The position numbers and the translations under genes were made by a program. Shown piece by piece: positions 22,441 to 34,700 of a stretch of 64,000 nt of DNA. Where the stretch lies: contig CM066326.1 in the NCBI GenBank assembly GCA_033807775.1, forward strand, positions 49,591,617 through 49,655,616. Reading direction: 5' to 3'. How positions within the stretch are numbered: position 1 is the stretch's first letter; the number at the start of each line of letters is the position of its first letter. This DNA comes from Saussurea involucrata. Lineage: Eukaryota; Streptophyta; Magnoliopsida; Asterales; Asteraceae. The notes below the pieces were generated by a model. That model did no database searches and was not told where the DNA came from. It saw only the letters and a program-made list of their open reading frames with translations.

Positions 22441-22591
22441 CTGTACCTTTGCCAATTTTCAAACATTGGCAATCCCAATGTCTTGCACCTACTGTCAGTC
22501 CTCAATCAACCGCTGATTGACTCATTCAAATGCTAAGGTACGCATACTTTCCAATTTGATCACGTCCAGGCTCTAACTCTAATTCTTTCAG
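21761..22591 (+). other. Predicted 5'-leader intron of B1 ORF3, 831 bp
   Basis: Donor CAG/GTATGC at 21761, branch-like CTAACTCTAAT near 22573, and acceptor TTCTTTCAG at 22591, nine bases before the ORF3 ATG. B2 keeps the layout (donor CAG/GTATGT at 44884, acceptor TTTTGTTACAG at 44157) although the intron body has diverged. Two diverged copies keeping both sites supports a real intron. Confidence 0.65.
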
Positions 22592-22600
22592 GTATACTAA

Positions 22601-25600
22601 ATGGCGGATCAACAAGAGCAACCCCAGCAGAACATTCCTCCTCCTAAGGAATTCATTGACGAGGTGGCCGACAACGCATTGGTTCCCGAGGACCATGGCA
22701 TTGAGATCTCACCGAACAACCACCATCTTGACGCTGCTGCTTTCCGACCCACCCACCGAGTGGTCGTTGATATAATGCTCGGCCATCCGCTTCGCCGAGC
22801 ACTAACCACGACAACGGACGTACTTGTCCTGTATGTTTACCAAGTCTGGTACACGGCGAGAGTTGTCACTGCAAACAATACTCAGACGATATCGGCAAGT
22901 ATCGACAACCAACCATTCACCCTCACACCGGCGTCTTTCCGCCAACTGCTGTCCCTTCCGAAACCCACTCACGGAAGCAATGCCGCATACACCCCCGCCG
23001 TCGATGACGTTACTCTCTGCGCCGATATCCATGCACTTGGATACCGACACGCTCTCGACCGTCCATCCGCATTCAACCGGAAGTACATCGCCCCGGTCTG
23101 GTACACTTTGTTCTTAATCCTGAACCGGTGTCTATCCTCCCGATGGAAGGGGATAGACCAGTGAACCATAGACTTTCTCCGCCTGTTTCTTGCTGTGTGC
23201 TACAACCGGCACATAGACTACTCTGCAATCATGTGGCATAAACTGGTACCAGCCATCCGACAGACGGGCGGATCCAAGAAGAAGTTCCTCCCATTTCCGC
23301 GCTTCTTCTCTCTGGCTATCCGACAACAAATGGAGGCGAATCCACTTATCCCGAGGCGTATCAATCATCCGGTATGTCCTCAGTTCAACTTACAATACTT
23401 AGTGATTCGTAATCCACATGATACCCCAGCCATGCCTATACCAGAACATCTACTGGCACACGTGGACCCCAATGCACCGAGTGTCATAGAATATAAGAGA
23501 TAGTTAGGGAATCCCATGGTCCAGCCAGAGCCGGAGGGACCTCCCCAGGGACATAGTTATGAGCGACGCGAGGGTCCAAGGACGAGAGGAGGTAGAGTCC
23601 GGGTAGCTGGGGCTCCCGGACGGGGTGTGTTGAGAGTGCATAGGAGGGGAACAGGCGCGGGCGGTGCATTGGATACGCAAGCCAGTACTACCCACCCCAG
23701 CCAAGTCGGAACTAGCCAACAACCCCCTATTCCCATCACCCGAAGCACGACCGAAGCAGGACCGTCGACTGGCCTACACGAGGTCCCGGTCGTCACTGAA
23801 ACCGAAAGACCATTGCTTCACCGTGATACGGAAGCATACATTTTTGACCCTCCTTCGCCTACCAGACAGGTTGAAGACGTGGAATCCGACTCGACCGAAT
23901 CCGATACGGACCGTGCGATACACGCATCCTTAATACCACACCGTATCGGATCTCACCCACTGTTGACCGAAGGAACCCCATCTGACTCACCCATACCCCC
24001 TCTAATCCCTACTATTCAGCCTATTACGGGAGATATAAGGAGAATGGAGGGAGTATTAGTTGAAAATACAGGAGATGTGAGACAGAGTGAAGTCAGGTCG
24101 AAAAAGAATAATGAGAGAGAAAGCCGAAAAAATAAAGAGGCTTCAGAGAGACTCCAAACCAGTGTCGACCAGGTAGCCACATTTGCTATCCCGTCTCATC
24201 CGTTAGGACGGGGTATTGAAGAAGCCGCCGTGGACCTAGCGGCGCAAGTGCACAACCTCCATAGCCACTCATCCGTCTCTCAAAAGACGGATGTTTCAAT
24301 TTTGCACGGGGACATAGCACAACTTCTACCGATCTCTCACTCGGAGAGTATTGGTATTGAAACAAGAGACCAGCCTCCCCCGGTCTCGACTTCTTTGGAT
24401 GCACTATGGAGTCTAGAGCCATTTGATAGCATACATTCTTCGGTTAGGACACAAGATGAGATTCCACATATCGGTGCTCTTAGTGACACGATCGGAACTT
24501 CCGTAGTGTCTCTACCTTTAAGCGGAACGCGAGGATCGGAAGGAAATCCTACCACGGCCACACCATCGCCAACCGTGAACGTAGGTGGCTCTACCTCTAA
24601 GGTAGATGCCTCAACAAGTAATCTAAGTGATCCTAGAGTTATATTACCCGACTTCGTGTCAAAGGGATATCTGGACAACGCCCTAAAGGTTGTCCGAGAG
24701 AAACTGACGGAGGAGTTCTGGACCGAGCTCGACAAGGTAAAATCTCTGCTGAAAGGGAAGGAAAAGCTGGTAGAACACGAAACCGCACCAATCCCTCCAC
24801 CGACACCTGCACAACCCACTTACTCAGTGGATACCTTGAAGACCATGCTCCTGGCCCAACTTCTACAGCATATAAACACCGACTCCTCGACTGAGGCGGG
24901 TCTTATTTCCGTTCTTCGATCTCAATCATCTGCTCAGTCGTGTTCCGTCAACACTCATATGGATCAGCTTGACTCGACTCTCAAGGACGTTAAGCAATCC
25001 CTAACCACTTTATCCGAGAGAGTCGCCTCCATGGAAGAAACCTGCAAAAGTCAAGCCGGCGGACTAAAGCGAAGGCACGATGATCAGGATGATCCTGATC
25101 ACCGTGAGGGGAGAATAAAAGACTACGATTAGCCGAGTCCGCCCCGATCATCACTGATACTACTACAACGGTTCAACCAGAACCGTCAACTGCGGAAATT
25201 GCAACCGAAGACGAACCTGAAGCCCAGTTGAGTTTAGTCGAGATGGTCATAGACATGGACATCTATGACGACGAAGACCCAACGGTTGAAAAGCCCGAGG
25301 GAGAAACACAGAAATTGGTCACCTATGATGCATTAGATAGGCCTGCACTTGATCTGATAGATCCAGATTCCTAGATCGACCCCAAGACTGAAAATGCATG
25401 GTATGAAAAAGCCGCCAGTGCAATAAATCTCCAGGTAAACTTGATCTTTCCTACTGATGAAGACGACAACGTCGACTATGACCAGTTTCTGCTTCAAAAC
25501 CTATATGGTACACCTGCCCACGCTACACAGGCTCCCGAGACTTCTACGATACCCGAGACTTCAACTGCTGCAAATCCGACATCTCCTCAACAACCAACAA

Positions 25601-26508
25601 CTTCAGATCATCCTCCTCCTCAACAGCAACAAATCCGATAAGAGAAGATCATGATCCTTATTCCTCACCTGGAGGAATCACTGAAGAAGCTGTATGTTCA
25701 CAGGTTACGCCCAATTGAGCCAACTTTTTGCCTTGGGATTTTTCACTTTGACAAGGAATACCAAGGTCAGTACTTAAATGCCATGAAGCGTTGTCTGCCA
25801 GTTAGCCAAGCCCGAACCAAGCACAAGATCTCTGAAGTGCTCAACATCCAAACCGGCCGAATCCTTAGAGTCATGTTTCCAGTTTTTACCGTCCGCCGCG
25901 AAGACGGCAATGAATGGAGAATTTCCGAAGCTGACTTTAAGAACCTTAGACCGTTCGACTTCCTCGCTATACTGAAAGACCTCCGAACCAGAACTATCCA
26001 ACCGCTTCAAGTGACAAAAGCGCTCGAGGCTGTTCGTCAATTCCTGATTCACACAATCATGATGTCTTACCTCACAGACTTCCAAATGGGAATCGAGAAC
26101 AGAGCAAAAAAGGTAAACTTGCTGAAACCGGACCTGAAAGCACCCGAACTAAAGATGTATCCCGAGAACGCACTGCTTCTAGAACCGGAATTTGGGATAG
26201 TATACCTCAACAAACAGAAAGAAAAGAGGTTTCTTCGCTTTAGTCAGGTCGACAGATTTTGCGATGGCACTCTCCTCAAGGTCAAAGATGCTCTTCGTAA
26301 CATCATCACTTACGAATCCGAAAATCAAAAGGTTTCGTATGTTCCCAACTCGAATGAGACAACCACACGAGAAGCCTTAGAAGTGATAGAAGACCGCATC
26401 GACTACCGCCGAGCCATCAGAATGTTCGAGATCCACTTTGCGCTCCGAAAGCGATACGTCGAGAACTGGCGCGAATTCGAACTTCAATTCAAAGGGGGAG
26501 ATTGTTAA
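22601..26508 (+). pseudogene. B1 ORF3, third gene of family B, about 1300 codons, degenerate
   Basis: It starts at ATG 22601 (MADQQEQ). The N-domain resembles the A and C ORF3: HPLRRALTTTTDV, FTLTPASFRQLLSLP, NRCLSSRW, then NRHIDYSAIMW and LPFPRFFSLAI. A Pro/Ser/Thr-rich middle follows, then a coiled coil near 24960-25060, a basic-acidic patch (LKRRHDDQDDPDH), and a C-domain (ISEADFKNLRPFDF, RFSQVDRFCDGTL, YRRAIRMFEIHF). From memory the C-domain resembles Asteraceae retroelement proteins. Stops: TGA 23162-23164, TAG 23501-23503, TAG 25372-25374, TAA 25639-25641, and a frameshift at about 25130. The final codons (KGGDC, stop) are formed by the PPT and the first LTR bases. Function unknown; it could be nuclear. 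Confidence 0.85.
26491..26502 (+). other. Polypurine tract of B1
   Basis: AAAGGGGGAGAT lies immediately before the LTR start at 26503; it also codes for the Lys-Gly-Gly-Asp end of ORF3. Confidence 0.9.
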
Positions 26509-26784
26509 TGTCAAATCAGGTTGAATAGAAGTTCAAGGGCTAATATGCTATTAATCATTTTGAGCCTTTATTGTGTAATCGGGCCATGGGATTACATGCC
26601 ATGGGCCCATAGTATTTAATGTGTAATAGCTTTAGAAATTAAGCTAGTTGTCTATTTACACTTTCAGAAAACGTATTGTAATTCTCTGTATATTGAAAGT
26701 GAATTGTATGACCATTGAAAATCATATTGTTTGTGTTCATATCTATTGATTTCTATTGTTCGTTGCACTGATCTGGAACTCACA
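26503..26784 (+). repeat. 3' LTR of B1, 282 bp (family B)
   Basis: It begins TGTTAATGTC and ends GGAACTCACA. The B2 LTR (46106-46387) is also 282 bp and is recognisably the same sequence (shared GTTCAAGGG, TTGATTTCT and GATCTGGAACTC). The element at 1-26784 ends here. Confidence 0.88.
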
Positions 26785-29700
26785 AACATAAAGCCATCCA
26801 ATTTGCCAACTTAGCACGACGTCACTTGAATATCCTAATAAACTTAGTCAAGAGTTCCCTCATCGGATAACATGCAATTCTACATTAGTTTCCCAATACG
26901 ACCTACGTCTCACGCAATTAGTACCTTCTTTCTCAAATCACATCGACTACAAATCATCGATGTTAACCAAATATTCATACGCTCCCACCATGTCAACACC
27001 CCACACTTATACATAGCGAATAATAAGAAACCTCCACAATCCATTATCTGAAGTGTCCGCCAATCCAAACTGAACCAAACCTGGAGACATATTCAAATTC
27101 TCACTGCATCCGACAACCGCCCAACCATATATGAAACAAATTCAAGTTTCATCCGCTCAACAAGAATGAGTGACTAAGTTCACGCGTAACTACTCCCATG
27201 GGCTTAATACTGAACAAAAAACTCACTTGGAATCTCTCCCACGAAAATACTACGCCTAAACCAATGGTCCTCCATTCCAAGCAGCACATTCCACTACTTT
27301 TCCCCATTTCTTCTCGAAAACATAAATCATGCCACCAAAGAACGGCTCACTGGTAGGTGCACACTTTTGACAACACATTACCCTATCACTGACTTGCACG
27401 CCTACCTTGGCAGTAGATACCACTAACTTATCCACACAATATCCACCCACAACATCACACTGCAGACAAGGTTTTCACAGTCATTTGCACACATAGTCAA
27501 TCATGCCCTACAAATTAACCTGCATAAATATATGAACCCATCCTACCCGACGACTTTGTCCTTCCCCGAATCTAGACGGACCACAACTCACGATTCTCAA
27601 ATTTACGCAAAATATTCGTTCATTGTCGGTTCATTGCGATCTCCAAGAAACCACTCCAAAAGACAAGGCACATTCCCTTACGGATCGATATAATCAATGT
27701 ATCCACTTCGGTCGTGCTAATTACCTCATCCTTTTTCGAATCATCAAAACCTTGTAGGGAAAACGCTCATCCAATTAGCAATATTCCACTATCATAACGC
27801 CCTCACAAGGTGGTCCAACATCACGTAAGCATACACCTTTTCTGAACAACCTCCTACGTCTACCCGCACCAGGGTGAATTTCCCAAATCTTATACTCTCG
27901 ACAAAGCCTTCAACCTCAGACATCTTAAACAGTTGCTGACTTCAATCATCAAAAGACGACTCGAAAATGCTTCGATAACCTTCCCGACAACAAGAATTCC
28001 TACGGGGCCTACTTCTCCCAACGTATCATAATTAGCTTTATACCCTTCCACCCTCACTCGAGGAAAATTTCAAGACTTACCTGGTGCGAGATCAAAATTA
28101 CAAGACCATCCTCAAAACTCAGGTTCAACACCGATTGTACTTCACCAGTGAATAACAATGCTACATTAAACAAGTTTCTATTTGCAATACTTTATGACTT
28201 CAAGTCTTTCACCCCGGACATAATCGCCCACCGACAACCACGTCTCGAGTTACCGAACAAGAATTCAAGTTACCATCATACGAACAATACCAAAGTCCAT
28301 TTCTGGCATAGTCACTATTCACCTCTCTTCCTTAATAAGAATACCAAGATTACAAAGCATCCGTCACCGGCTTGACTGGCACATCTCCCCTCTCGAAACC
28401 CTTCCTTATCTCTAAATGCAATAATCTCCATGACCTAGTGAGTTCATAGCCTTCATGCATGACGACACAATAATTTAAATCATTTCACACATTTGAAAAA
28501 AATCAAAAGTACAACACCTGAAAACGACTTGAGTACACATGACTCAACACTCTCACTTCTTCAAATCCAAGCGTAACAATCTTGAAGATCATTCACACGC
28601 AACAGTACGGTAAAACACAACCTTGACCAACCAAACGATGTCGTTACCAGAAGAATATATTTGATGAAATATTTCCGATATGACTAGAAAAGTTTTGAAC
28701 ACAATCGTTTACACGGAGCACATCAATCGGCCTCCACACTCGTTTATATGGTAACAACGTGTCAATGCTCATTTTGGTTATAAAAACTACAATTAAACAT
28801 TTTCATGATTTTCGCAACGAAGTTCATCCCAACATGAAAAGGGTGATATATTTCGCAATCACTAAGTTCAAAATCTTTATCACGTAATGAAAATAGGTTT
28901 GTCTTTTTCTTTAAATACACGCTTGCACGCGTCGACTTATTTCCAAAACAAGAATTCGTTATGTACGCATCTACTTTTAATTATAAAAGATCTCCGGTAA
29001 CACCTTTAAAACTTAATGCATGAAACTAAACTTTCAATTAAAGGCTATTCACTCTAACAAAGTCAACCTTTGCACCCACACAACTTATCCTTGACACTCT
29101 ACCTCTGACCATTGGTCTCTCTCTCGTCCTTGTAACAACTTGTTGTATAGATGTTTCACACCCTACCTGTTCAACCATCCCCCACAGTTTTCGTCTTGAC
29201 CAATTACTTCACATTCTACCCCTATGCGTATTTCAATCCAACACCGATATCTTCCCTTCATTATTCTTGTTACTGAAAAGCTTGACTAAAGAGTCAAGAC
29301 TCAAATCCCCCACTCGTTCTTGAATTGAAACTTTCAAGATCCCGACGCCGTTCTTCCTTACCATCCCAACTGATTGACACAACAATTTCGAGAATGGGGC
29401 CTACCAGAAACTAGGAGCGTACCCTTAATCCGTCGTTCATCCATTTCGAACCCAAGAAGTTCTACCTCTGGTCGATTCATTACTGCCCTGACCAATACTC
29501 CTTCTAGGGGGTGTCATCAGTTACACCATGAGCAACCTCACACATCGCATCAAAACCTTCACTATCGCCGCAAGGCTAGAATTTACTTCACTCCACCTCC
29601 CCTCCATCGATTGTCTCTTCAATAATAACCTTCCAGACCTGACAAGAACTAAACTAACCGCATAAAACCAATATTATATTGACAACCTCGTAAAATAAAG

Positions 29701-29907
29701 AAATTTGAGCACATACATATACCTGTAAATTCGCAATTACACTCGCCAGGTGTAATGTAAATTTACCTTACATGGCAGTCCTTATATCCTCTTCTTTAGT
29801 GCACTTAGAGTGATCTCCCTAATGGCATCCTATGTCTCATTTGTGTCGCTCTCTACCCCACATTTTAAGTTTAGGCCCATCCGGTCACCTAAATCCCTTA
29901 AACTATG
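26785..29907 (-). mobile_element. Decayed repeat, possibly a Ty3/gypsy internal region
   Basis: About 3.1 kb with no frame over roughly 85 codons. A minus-strand fragment at 27256-27450 has a CCQKC motif and a spacing loosely like the gypsy integrase zinc finger. Near 29441-29530 the minus strand reads MTPPRRSIGQ, a gypsy Gag-like start. A PBS follows at 29908. These hints fit a heavily mutated minus-strand Ty3/gypsy element but are weak. I recognise no gene. Confidence 0.35.
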
Positions 29908-29919
29908 GCTCTGATACCA
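29908..29919 (-). other. Primer-binding site of the putative gypsy element
   Basis: Reads TGGTATCAGAGC on the minus strand, complementary to initiator-Met tRNA and immediately left of LTR-like sequence. Confidence 0.7.
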
Positions 29920-29921
29920 AC

Positions 29922-30508
29922 TATAATAACCCAGATCCAAAAATAAAGCATAACGATCAACATTTATTAACTAGCCAAATGGCCCCAAAATTTAGCTTTA
30001 AACAACCAGTACATCATAAGGTTTGCGAAAACAACCTCTACAAACAGCTGAGAAATTTCTAAACAAAGTATTGATTTAAAAGTAAAGCAATGAAAGTATC
30101 TTCTATTCCTCACCTCAAGCTTAGACCTTGACCTTGACCTAGCCTGAGTCTCCTACTAAATGCTTTCATGAAAATGGGTTTAGTTTGGAAAAGAGAGGGT
30201 TAGACCATAAGGTCTAGTGAGGTCCCTCTAGAACGACTTTCGTGCCAAACAATATAATAAGCAGTTCATAATCATTTTAGTGCATTGAAACAATGAACTT
30301 TCATCAACAAGAAACCACACACGAAATGGCACACTGATGTCCCGTATCCCGGTGACAACATGTCAGTCTCATACTGCCTTACTGGAACACACCCTCCATG
30401 GCATAAACGGGACACCCCCCACCCCCCCCGGTATGAGCACTGCTGGGACACACCCCCCGTCTTAGTCGTATCATATCCATTTTCAAATGTATGCATACAA
30501 AAACTCAA
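29922..30508 (-). repeat. LTR-like sequence right of the gypsy-type PBS, split by A2
   Basis: Non-coding sequence starting TATAATAACCC next to the PBS. It includes a C-run (30415-30429). A2 inserts at 30509-30513, and related flank continues at 43501 to about 43795. The outer boundary is not certain. Confidence 0.45.
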
Positions 30509-30513
30509 CCTTC
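30509..30513. repeat. Target-site duplication CCTTC (left copy) of A2
   Basis: CCTTC precedes the LTR at 30514 and recurs at 43496-43500 directly after the right LTR. Confidence 0.95.
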
Positions 30514-31475
30514 TGTTGGTCCCGAAGGCCTATACAAGTTTGTAGAAGGGGGGTTGAATACAAACACACAGATTTTACTTTTCTAAATTGTTTATTGATA
30601 AATCATTAACAATTTACAGCTTGTTGTGGAAACAAGATTAAGGATAAACCTAAATCTAAATAAGTTGGAACACTAAGGTTTCTTGCACTAAGAGAGATAA
30701 GGAAATTATTAATAATAACCTATCTTGAGATAAGAGATTGAACTTGTCCAGAGTTAGACGGTTACTTCAAATGAAGTGGGTTCATCTCTTTATATACTGC
30801 ATGCATTTAATGCAAGTCAATATACACTTTACACGTGTCATCAGCTGGTTGGTTGCATGTCATTGACCTTGGTTGACAACCTTAGTAGCCGCATGGATGA
30901 ACAGTGTAGTATCTGAGTGGTTGTACGATTTCAGACAGTCGGAGGTTCTTTTCTGACATTTCGTACGGAGTCGTGCAAGGGTGGTTAAGACAAAAGTACT
31001 TTGTACGGAGGACTTCATGATCAGCTTTTCATTGATTCAGCGATTATCATTTTCTATTCAGCGAATGATAAAGTTCAGCGATAACTGAAGTCTTGTACTT
31101 GATACTTCACGTTGAGTGGACAAATCTGAGTCTTCGCTGATCCACATCAGTTCATTAGGAGACTTGTCGCTGGTTCTTGAGCTTGATCTTCGACTTCAGC
31201 GTAGAACCTTTGTTGACGTGAAACTTGTCTTCAGGGATCATAAGTAAACAACTAACTTATCAGCGATCATCATAATGACTGAACAGACTCAGAGCATTAA
31301 TGGTGAACAGTGTTCGCTGAATGTTTAATTTAAAGAGCGAGAGTTCCTATCAGCGGTACTGTAAGATCGCAGTACTTATCAGCGATAGTGAAACTCTGAT
31401 ACATATTGTTTACTTACAATTTTCACTAAGTATAAGAGAGGGTCATTATCAAATCACTGAGGGTTTGGATCAACA
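30514..31475 (-). repeat. 3' LTR of A2, 962 bp
   Basis: Family A LTR with TG...CA ends; the TCAGCGAT/TCGCTGA words are at the same places as in A1. The PPT (AAATAGGGGGAGAT on the minus strand) follows at 31476-31489. Confidence 0.95.
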
Positions 31476-31741
31476 ATCTCCCCCTATTTGATTATGACAT
31501 AGCAACAAAGAAAATTGCTATATAATGAAAACATAAGGATAAAAAGAACTCATAAAATATTTGTCCCTTTTACTGTTTTCTGGGATCTTTTCAGTACTGA
31601 TGGAGTAAAGTACATTCGCTGAAATCTTTCTTTAAAACTTTGAATCGGGTTACAAAGAGAAATGAAAAGATTACAAGTACAAGCGAAATAAATTACAAGT
31701 ACAGAAGAATAACTGATACAATAGAGAAAAGGGCGATCATA

Positions 31742-34700
31742 TCAGCTTGTAAAGGGTTCTTCCTTGATGAGAAGTTCATCAAGGGTCTTTGATGTGGGGA
31801 TAATCCAGTCAGGTACATCTACTCCTTGATTCTTTTTCTTCAGAGCAACTTCAAAAATCAAGGGCTTCAGGTGTCTAGCTTTGATGTCGCGTCTGACTTC
31901 ACACCAGTATACGAGATCTCTGAGTTGTTTGATGGGAGCGATGTCGAGCTCAGAGATACGTTGAAAGTGATGATTTCCATAGTAGTCTAAAAAGAATATA
32001 CCATAGGGATCACTTACAACTGTGCCAGGAATGAATGTTTCTCCAGGTGGTGGGGAGGTGTCAAGCATTGAGAGATCGACATCAGGGCCAACAATTTCAG
32101 CACGAGAGAAACCAATGCCCGTTTCATTCCGAATATGAGGACCTGAACCAGAGGCTTTCTTTTTCTTATCAGAGACTTTTCTTGGTTGAGGAAGAGTAGG
32201 AGGAATATCCACAGCAGATGAAAGCATGTCGATCTGTTTGTTTAAGATCTTCTCGACATGGCTTTTGAACTTTGAGCGCGATCCCTGAATGGCTAATTTT
32301 GTTTCTAACCATTCAGAGAGACCAAACTTTTCTAAGGTAGCAGCATAGAAGGTTTGCTTGGTTTTGTCATCTCTGTAGACATCCACTTCAACAACAGGAA
32401 CTTCAGCGTACAGTCTTCCTCTGATGTTTGCCTTGATGATTTTGGATGGTCTAGATCGATAGGTCAGCATTTGTTTAGCCCATTCCAAAGTCGTATCAGA
32501 GACCTTAGTCTTTTCTCTAACGATATCTTGAGCATCATCCCATAGCTGACGTTGAACATCAATGGGAACTCTTTTCAGCTTGGGGTCTTTTATTGCTCGT
32601 TTAGAAAGCTGGATGGCGTATTCTCTGTCCTTTTCTTCAGCTTCCTTTCTTTCAGCGATTAGGCGTTCAGCTCTGAGGTGTTCCTTGTATTCCTTTTTGG
32701 AAATTCTGAACTTTGGAGGAACTGAAGGAAGTTGATCACGCCTCAGAATGATTCGCTGATCCTCAAATCGCTTTATTATCTCCTCTCTTCTTTTCTGATC
32801 CTCTTTACTTAGCTTTTGAGGAGCTAAGGAAGGTCTGCCTCTGTGCGAGAGTAGCTGTTCTTCTGGTTCATCAGTCTTAGAGATTAAATCTAAGATTGGG
32901 ATTATTTCTTCAGCAGCAGCTGGTATTATTGGTGAAGTCGCCGTTGTAGAGCCTTCAGCGATATCCTCAAACAGGGGAGAGGACTAGCTGAAACACAGCG
33001 ATCTTACGAGTAAGAACTTGGGTAGAATCAGATAGAGATAATTGGTTCAAGTGTATAGGGTTGGGTAGTAGAACTGATAGTGTATGATAGAGGAGGGATG
33101 GAGTGAGAGATGTTTAGTGTACCTGACAAATCGGCTTTTCAAGCAAGATCGTCAGATTGTCATCTTCAGCGATGCTTTTGCCTTTCTCAGCTCTAGAGGC
33201 TGAGGGCTTTGTCTTTGTCCGCTCCCCTGAAGGTTCATTTATCGAGATTCCCTTAAGAACTTTGATCTTCGGAGGAGGTTTGACGATAAAGAAGTCATCG
33301 TCATCTTCGTCATCATCATCATCATTCTTTGGAGAAGAGGATGGTTCATCATCAGGGATGTCGACGGCTTCATCATCTTCTGCTTCGGATTCGTTTTATC
33401 AGCTTCTTCTTCGAGTTGCTCCCCCTCAGATACAGAGGCGAGCTTCTCGGTTTCCTCAGGGTTTTCATCTCCCTGAGGTTCAGCGGTGGTTTCTTCAGCA
33501 TCCTTCTCTCCCCTTATAGATTCATCATGGGAAAGGTCTTCAGCGCTCTTGGAGAGATCTTCAGCGCTCTTCTCCCCCTCTTTATCATGATGACTAGGGG
33601 AGGAATGGGTTGATTCAGCAGCGTTGGTAGGTTCTCTGTCTTCTTGGCCAGAGACACCTATCAAGTTTTCAATCTTTGCTATTCTGTCTTGAAGGCCAGG
33701 GATAGCAGAATTGATCTTTTCCAGCTCAGTGCGATCCGCCGCTGTGAAATTGTCAGATGCAGGGACAGGGGCAGGAGCAGGAGTATTCGCTTTCTGTAGT
33801 AGCTGCTCGATCATCGATTTCATCGAACTAACATCGGTCTTTACAGAGCCTAAGTCAGTCTTTACAGTAGACATATCTCCCTCTAGTTGTCCAACCGATA
33901 TCTTCAGCGTTGTGACCTCGCTGGACATGGATGAAACTGAATTTTTGAGAGAGGTGTAGTCTGTGTAGATGTCAGCGAGCACCTTGGCGAAGTCGCTGAG
34001 AGTGTTATCAACTTGCTTCAAGTCATCTGTGGAAGCCTTCTTCTCCACCACCGTTGTCAGCTTGTTCAGATTCTCTCCAGCGTTTGTTACAGCTGTAGAG
34101 TTATTAGAAAGAATGGTGGTGAGATCTGTCAGCGTTGTCTCCACAACTTTCAGAGAGGCGTTGATGTCTCCCAAATTAGGACCTGTAACATATAAAAACT
34201 TGTGAACATAGGAAAGCTCAGAAGTTTGGGGTTTAGTGACAGTGTTTATGGGTTGGTGTGTACCTGCAGGAGGATTGATGAACTCGTCAAAATTATGGGT
34301 TCCTGAAAAGTGTTCCATGTCATCTTCAAAAGTGCCCATGGATTGTCCTGCAGGTCCTGTTTTCATCATTTCTGGAGAATCAACTTTAGGTTCCGTAGAA
34401 ATGATGGCAGCTCCAGCGAGATCTGGAGTAGAGACCAAATGAGTAGAGGGAGGAGCGAAGGATAAGAATGGGGGTTGGGTTCTGAGTTCAGCGTTGGATT
34501 CGCTGACAATCACTTCATCAGTCTTTTGAGAGACTGAAGGAGGTTGGGTAGGTTCCAAGTTTGTAACCTCAGCGTTTAGAAACGCTGAAGTTGGGATGGA
34601 ATGGATGGGTTGTTCAGGTGTGGCAGAGCGTACCACTGAATGTTCCTTCAGCTCTGCAGGAAGAGCTGAGGAGTCTTCAGCATGAGATTGCTGGGGTTGC

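Larger units (their letters stand above)
1..26784 (+). mobile_element. B1: family B Sirevirus-type Ty1/copia retrotransposon, 5' end outside window
   Basis: A plus-strand element runs gag (522-3768 and 17357-17436), pol (17444-20903), AGGGGGAG tracts (21167-21473), ORF3 promoter and leader intron (21620-22591), ORF3 (22601-26508) and 3' LTR (26503-26784). A1 interrupts gag at 3769-3773. All frames carry stops or frameshifts, so it is an old inactive copy. The 5' LTR, primer-binding site and gag start lie left of the window. Its target-site duplication cannot be checked; the right flank is AACAT. Confidence 0.9.

Noticed and set aside
28148..28375. Possible host gene exons in 26785-29907 (75-83 aa frames)
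   Set aside because: No recognisable domain, no splice-consistent chain of frames; the PBS and weak minus-strand gypsy hints suit a decayed retroelement better.
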